This document shows positions 34,635-37,696 of a stretch of 37,696 nucleotides of DNA, in pieces. This DNA comes from Gammaproteobacteria bacterium. Its GTDB lineage: Bacteria; Pseudomonadota; Gammaproteobacteria; Steroidobacterales; PWYM01. Each line of letters begins with the position of its first letter. The stretch's first letter is position 1. The position numbers and the translations under genes were made by a program. Below the pieces are notes generated by a model that saw only the letters and a list, made by a program, of their open reading frames with translations, was not told the origin of the DNA and searched no databases. The DNA lies in NCBI GenBank assembly GCA_007693855.1, contig RECU01000080.1, positions 1 to 37,696 of the forward strand. The letters run 5' to 3'.

Positions 34635-34693
34635 TCATAGCCCCGGGCCGACAGCACTCGAGGCCGCCATCGACCGCAGAGGAACCTGGAATC

Positions 34694-35443
34694 ATGGGAG
34701 CACTGTTCGCCCCGCTGCGCACGGAAACCGCCTACCAGCAGGTCTGTCTGGCCATCGAGGAGAAGATTCTTGGGCGGACCCTGCAGCCGGGCGACCCGCT
34801 CCCGACCGAGACCGAGCTGGCCCAGCAGTTCGCGGTGAACCGCTCGACGGTGCGCGAGGCGCTGCGCGCGCTGGAAAGCCGCGGGCTGGTGATGCGCGCG
34901 CCGGGCAGCAAGCGCCTGCAGGTGGCGAGACCGGCCGCCGCGGCCGTGGCCGACGGCGTCAGCCGCGCGCTGGTGCTGCACCAGATCACCTTCCTGCAGG
35001 TCTGGGAGGCGATGATGCTGCTCGAGCCGGAACTCGCCGCGCTGGCCGCGCAGCGCCGCAGCGAGACGGCACTGGCTGCGCTCGAGGCGGCCGCACAGCC
35101 CCTGGCCGACGACCCGGCCCTGCCCGCCGAGCTCGCCGTCGACCACACGGTGCGCTTTTTCAGTCTGCTCGCCGAGGCCTGCGGCAACCACGCCCTGGAG
35201 ATCGCCGCCGAGCCATTGACCCGCCTGCTCCGCCCGACGCTCTCGCGGATGATCGACCAGGTGCCGCAGGCGCGCCAGCGCATCGCCGGCGCCCAGCGCC
35301 AGCTGCTCGAGGCGCTGACCCGCGGCGATGCCGAGCAGGCCCGGGCGTGGATGGGCAAGCATATTCGCGATTTCCGCCGCGGCTATGAACTCGCCGGCAT
35401 CGCGCTGGACGCGCGGGTCGAGACCACGGCGCCAGACCGGTAG
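34694..35443 (+). CDS. GntR-family regulator with FCD ligand domain
   Basis: The protein has 249 residues. The N-terminal winged helix is seen in the segment from ILGRTLQPGDPLPTETELAQ through FAVNRSTVREALRALESRGLV, the GntR signature. The C-terminal all-helical FCD domain starts near TFLQVWEAMMLLEPELAALA and contains the metal/ligand histidines in LAVDHTVRFFSLLAEACGNH and GKHIRDFRRGYE. Such proteins sense organic acids or acyl-CoAs and usually repress neighbouring catabolic genes. The gene is divergent from liuA with a matching palindrome between them, so it is the likely local regulator in place of the MerR-type LiuR. GAGGA lies nine bases before the ATG. Confidence 0.92.
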   Translation: MGALFAPLRTETAYQQVCLAIEEKILGRTLQPGDPLPTETELAQQFAVNRSTVREALRALESRGLVMRAPGSKRLQVARPAAAAVADGVSRALVLHQITFLQVWEAMMLLEPELAALAAQRRSETALAALEAAAQPLADDPALPAELAVDHTVRFFSLLAEACGNHALEIAAEPLTRLLRPTLSRMIDQVPQARQRIAGAQRQLLEALTRGDAEQARAWMGKHIRDFRRGYELAGIALDARVETTAPDR

Positions 35444-35474
35444 ACTTCCCGCTTTTGGGCATGGGAGTGCCGAC

Positions 35475-35705
35475 ATGTCTGGATGGCCGACGCTGCTTTC
35501 GGGCTGGCCGCTGTTTCTCGTCTGCGCCGCGGCCACCGCCCTGACGGTCAGCCTGGGGCGGCGTCAGCCGCTCGCCTGGTTTGCCCTGGGGGTGCTGTTC
35601 TTCGCCCTGCGCCTGTCCGAACTGGGCGTCGCGGCCTGGGTGGGCGCGGTGGTCATCCTCGTCTGGCGGATTTCCAACCCACCCGAGTCCTCCGGCACCG
35701 GCTGA
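35475..35705 (+). CDS. Small membrane protein of unknown function
   Basis: This 76-residue protein is mostly hydrophobic, with two predicted membrane helices (WPLFLVCAAATALTVSLG and WFALGVLFFALRLSELGVAA running into a third hydrophobic run WVGAVVILVWRI). It has no recognisable motif. GGGAG lies seven bases upstream of the ATG, and the gene starts 31 bp after the gntR stop, so it may be translated from the same transcript. Its TGA abuts the stop of moaA on the other strand. Confidence 0.62.
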   Translation: MSGWPTLLSGWPLFLVCAAATALTVSLGRRQPLAWFALGVLFFALRLSELGVAAWVGAVVILVWRISNPPESSGTG

Positions 35706-35712
35706 TCAGCCG
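35699..35712. other. Palindrome spanning two abutting stop codons
   Basis: CGGCTGATCAGCCG is a perfect 14-bp palindrome. It contains the TGA of the small membrane protein and, on the other strand, the TGA of moaA with no bases between them. It could form a short hairpin in both transcripts. Confidence 0.5.
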
Positions 35713-36749
35713 CCGAGATAGAACATCTCGGCCTTGTCCTGCCGGGTCGCGCGGGCGCGCAGTTCACTGTAGCGATCGTCCCGCCCCTGCCAGAGCTCGG
35801 CCAGCGTCTCGCGCAGCGTGTCGTCGTCGATCCCACCGCGCAGCAGCGCGCGAAAGTCCGCCCCCTCGCCGGCGAACAGGCAGGTGAACAGCTTGCCGTC
35901 TGAGCTCAGCCGGGCGCGGCTGCAGTCGCCACAGAACGGCGCACTCACCGAAGAAATGAAGCCGATCTCACCCTCGCCATCGCTGAAGCGCCAGCGGCGT
36001 GCGACCTCGCCGCGATAGCCGGCATCCAAGGACTCCAGCGGCCAGCGGGCATGGATGCGTGAGCGCAGTTCGGCGGAGGGTACGACATCATTCAGGCGCC
36101 AGCCGTTGCGCGTGCCGACATCCATATATTCGATGAAACGCACGATGACGCGCTGCCCGCGAAAATGCTCGAGCAGGTCCAGCACGGTGTGGTCGTTGAC
36201 GCCACGCTGGACCACGACGTTGATTTTCACTGGCGCAAGCCCCGCCTCCAGCGCAGCCTCGATACCCGCGAGCACGCGCTCGAGCTGGGCCCGGCCCCCG
36301 CTCATGCGGGCAAAGACCTCCGGATCGAGCGAGTCCAGGCTGACCGTGACCCGGTCCAGCCCGGCGGCTTTCAGGGCCACGGCATGCTGCTCGAGCAGCA
36401 CCCCGTTGGTGGTCAGGGCGAGATCCTCGACGCCAGGCAGTGTGGCCAGGTCGGCCACCAGGTCGCTGATCGCTGGGCGCAGCAGCGGCTCGCCCCCGGT
36501 GATGCGCAGCTTGGTCACCCCCAGGTCGACCAGCAGGCTGGCCAGTCGGGTGATTTCGGCGAAGTCCAGGCGCTCGGGTGAGCGCAGAAACCGGAAGCGC
36601 TCGTGGAAGACTTCCTCCGGCATGCAATAGGGACAGCGAAAGTTGCAGCGGTCCATGACCGAGATGCGCAGATCACGCAAGGGACGACCGCGCTGGTCGG
36701 TGGGGCGTCGTGGGCGGCCACCCCGCCAGTCGGCAATGGGCTGCTGCAT
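35706..36749 (-). CDS. moaA: GTP 3',8-cyclase MoaA (molybdopterin synthesis)
   Basis: This 347-residue radical-SAM enzyme has the N-terminal cluster cysteines in MDRCNFRCPYCMPEE (CxxxCxxC), the SAM-binding glycine patch in TKLRITGGEPLLRP, and the C-terminal cluster in the segment from PFCGDCSRARLSSDGKLFTC. It ends in the double glycine LGG that enters the active site. It rearranges GTP to 3',8-cyclo-GTP, the first step of molybdenum cofactor synthesis. No other moa gene is next to it. It follows the merC-like gene after 17 bp on the same strand and may be in one transcript with zur and merC. There is no strong ribosome site. Confidence 0.96.
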   Translation of the reverse strand: MQQPIADWRGGRPRRPTDQRGRPLRDLRISVMDRCNFRCPYCMPEEVFHERFRFLRSPERLDFAEITRLASLLVDLGVTKLRITGGEPLLRPAISDLVADLATLPGVEDLALTTNGVLLEQHAVALKAAGLDRVTVSLDSLDPEVFARMSGGRAQLERVLAGIEAALEAGLAPVKINVVVQRGVNDHTVLDLLEHFRGQRVIVRFIEYMDVGTRNGWRLNDVVPSAELRSRIHARWPLESLDAGYRGEVARRWRFSDGEGEIGFISSVSAPFCGDCSRARLSSDGKLFTCLFAGEGADFRALLRGGIDDDTLRETLAELWQGRDDRYSELRARATRQDKAEMFYLGG

Positions 36750-36766
36750 GCGCGGGCCCGCGCCGC

Positions 36767-37171
36767 TCAGGGCGCCTGCAGCGCCGCGGTGCGCCGGTGA
36801 CGCAGGAAGCGGTAGTTGACCAGGTGCACGGCGGCCAGTGCCAGACTGCCGATGACCGTCAACGTCGCCTCCAGGGCATGCGACAGGTTGTCATGCCCCC
36901 AGGTGCCCGCGAAGGTCAACAGCGCCATGGCCGCGACCCCGCCGAGCAGCACACCGGCGCGCCGGTGCTGGCGCCAGCCCAGCGCGAGCCCCAGCGTGCT
37001 GACCGGCAGGACGATGAACAGCATCAGCTCGTGGAAGTGCTCATCCCCGCCAATGCCCAGCGTCAGCAGCGGCAGCAGCGCGATGGCCACCGGCGTGAGG
37101 ATACAGTGCAGCACGCACACCCCTGAGAGCAGAATGGCGAGACGGTCGAGCTGTCGAGTCAGGGCGGTCAT
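36767..37171 (-). CDS. MerC-domain membrane protein
   Basis: The protein has 134 residues with four hydrophobic segments (starting LAILLSGVCVLHCILTPVAI, then [33 protein letters not shown] and ATLTVIGSLALAAVHLV). The only cysteines are Cys19 and Cys23 in GVCVLHC, the first-helix metal site of MerC, and a His cluster DEHFHE follows. MerC proteins of mercury operons carry mercuric ion and have a second cysteine pair, which is absent here. With zur 62 bp upstream on the same strand and no mer gene nearby, a role in zinc or another divalent metal is more likely, but this is inference. Confidence 0.85.
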   Translation of the reverse strand: MTALTRQLDRLAILLSGVCVLHCILTPVAIALLPLLTLGIGGDEHFHELMLFIVLPVSTLGLALGWRQHRRAGVLLGGVAAMALLTFAGTWGHDNLSHALEATLTVIGSLALAAVHLVNYRFLRHRRTAALQAP

Positions 37172-37233
37172 GAGGTGGCGGGTTCCAACAAAAAATCAGG
37201 TGTACAGATGCACTGGCCGCGGCGTGCAGGCCG

Positions 37234-37696
37234 TCAGTGGGTCTCACTGACACAATCGGGGCACAGGCCGGTCAGCTCGATGCTCTGCTCTTCGACCGAG
37301 AACCCGAGGGCCTCGGCCTCGCGCTTCAGCGAGCGCCCGACCTTGGACGAGTCCATTTCCACGACCCGACGGCAGTCGCGGCAGATCAGGAACTGCCCCT
37401 GGTGAGCGTGGTCAGGATGAGCACAGCCCACGAAGGCGTTCAGGGTCGAGAGCCGATGCACCAGGCCGGCAGCCACCAGGAACTCGAGCGCACGGTACAC
37501 CGTGGGCGGCATCGCGCGCCGGCCGTCGCGACTGAGCTGATCGAGCAGGTCATACGCGCCCACCGGCTCGTGGTTCTGCCAGATCAGCTCGAGCACCCGC
37601 CGGCGGATCGGCGTGAACCGCAGGCCGCGACGACGGCAGGTGTCCTCGGCCGTGGCCAGCGCCGCCTCGATGCACTCGGCGTGATCGTGCTCGGGG
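37234..37696 (-). CDS. zur: Zinc uptake regulator Zur (Fur family), 5' end outside window
   Basis: The gene is open at the right edge, so the first codons are missing. About 153 residues are present. The winged helix runs from GLRFTPIRRRVLELIWQ to the recognition helix region PPTVYRALEFLVAAGLVHRL, and AYDLLDQL is a Zur-specific signature distinguishing it from Fur. Metal-binding parts are visible: CAHPDHAHQGQFLICRDCR with the structural zinc CxxC, and GLCPDC near the C terminus as the second CxxC. It represses zinc uptake genes when zinc-loaded. It precedes the MerC-like gene. No Zur box could be recognised in the short gap between them. Confidence 0.93.
   Translation of the reverse strand, partial: PEHDHAECIEAALATAEDTCRRRGLRFTPIRRRVLELIWQNHEPVGAYDLLDQLSRDGRRAMPPTVYRALEFLVAAGLVHRLSTLNAFVGCAHPDHAHQGQFLICRDCRRVVEMDSSKVGRSLKREAEALGFSVEEQSIELTGLCPDCVSETH

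Noticed and set aside
37172-37233. Zur box between zur and the MerC-like gene
   Set aside because: The gap contains no recognisable AT-rich inverted repeat of the Zur type.

Overview
The window is a high-GC bacterial chromosome segment with very dense, mostly single-copy genes, short intergenic gaps and many 1-4 bp stop/start overlaps. The gene set is a complete pgaABCD exopolysaccharide operon, leucine/isovalerate catabolism, alanine dehydrogenase, Zur, MoaA, a Blc lipocalin, a RAYT transposase and several vapBC-type loci. It points to an environmental, aerobic or respiring gammaproteobacterium. I cannot name a genus. No rRNA, CRISPR array, prophage or classical insertion sequence is visible.

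Layout. 1-2940: the AT-richer tail of a hexapeptide acetyltransferase, a SoxY-SoxZ fusion carrier, a Phd/VapC pair, a tRNA-Val(CAC) with clear promoter and terminator, and a second, ribbon-helix-helix/VapC pair. 3011-9403: pgaD, pgaC, pgaB and pgaA on the minus strand (transcribed A-B-C-D), each overlapping the next by 1-4 bp. They make, partly deacetylate and export poly-beta-1,6-N-acetylglucosamine. 9555-14933: a divergent S9 peptidase lipoprotein, then a REP-like region with a RAYT transposase between hairpins and inverted 17-bp repeats, and three exported proteins. 15188-20469: a DcuC/YfcC carrier, a host-attachment-family protein, a membrane-anchored degenerate hydrolase, an aldehyde dehydrogenase and a third vapBC pair. 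20551-25801: a long acyl-CoA dehydrogenase, a decayed RelE-type locus with its antitoxin left, alanine dehydrogenase, an alpha/beta hydrolase and a threonine dehydratase-like PLP enzyme. 25862-29118: a beta-lactamase-fold serine hydrolase with no ordinary start codon, a cold-shock protein, a hemerythrin and a lipocalin. 29205-35443: liuA, a MaoC hydratase, liuB and liuD on the minus strand, with a divergent FCD-type GntR regulator and a matching palindrome between them. 35475-37696: a small membrane protein, moaA, a MerC-like protein and a 5'-truncated zur.

Themes. (1) Biofilm matrix: pgaABCD is the main functional block, without local cyclic-di-GMP enzymes. (2) Carbon and nitrogen: branched-chain acyl-CoA oxidation, alanine and hydroxy-amino-acid deamination, and aldehyde oxidation. 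(3) Toxin-antitoxin turnover: three intact VapC-type pairs and one pair whose toxin has been reduced by an internal deletion. (4) REP/RAYT activity: the ends of several neighbouring genes lie in the repeat itself.

I did not find a clear wholly undescribed multi-gene system. The best candidates for a second look are the RAYT/REP unit, the cold-shock/serine-hydrolase junction with its hairpin, the MaoC enzyme in place of the usual hydratase in the liu operon, and the Zur-MerC pair.
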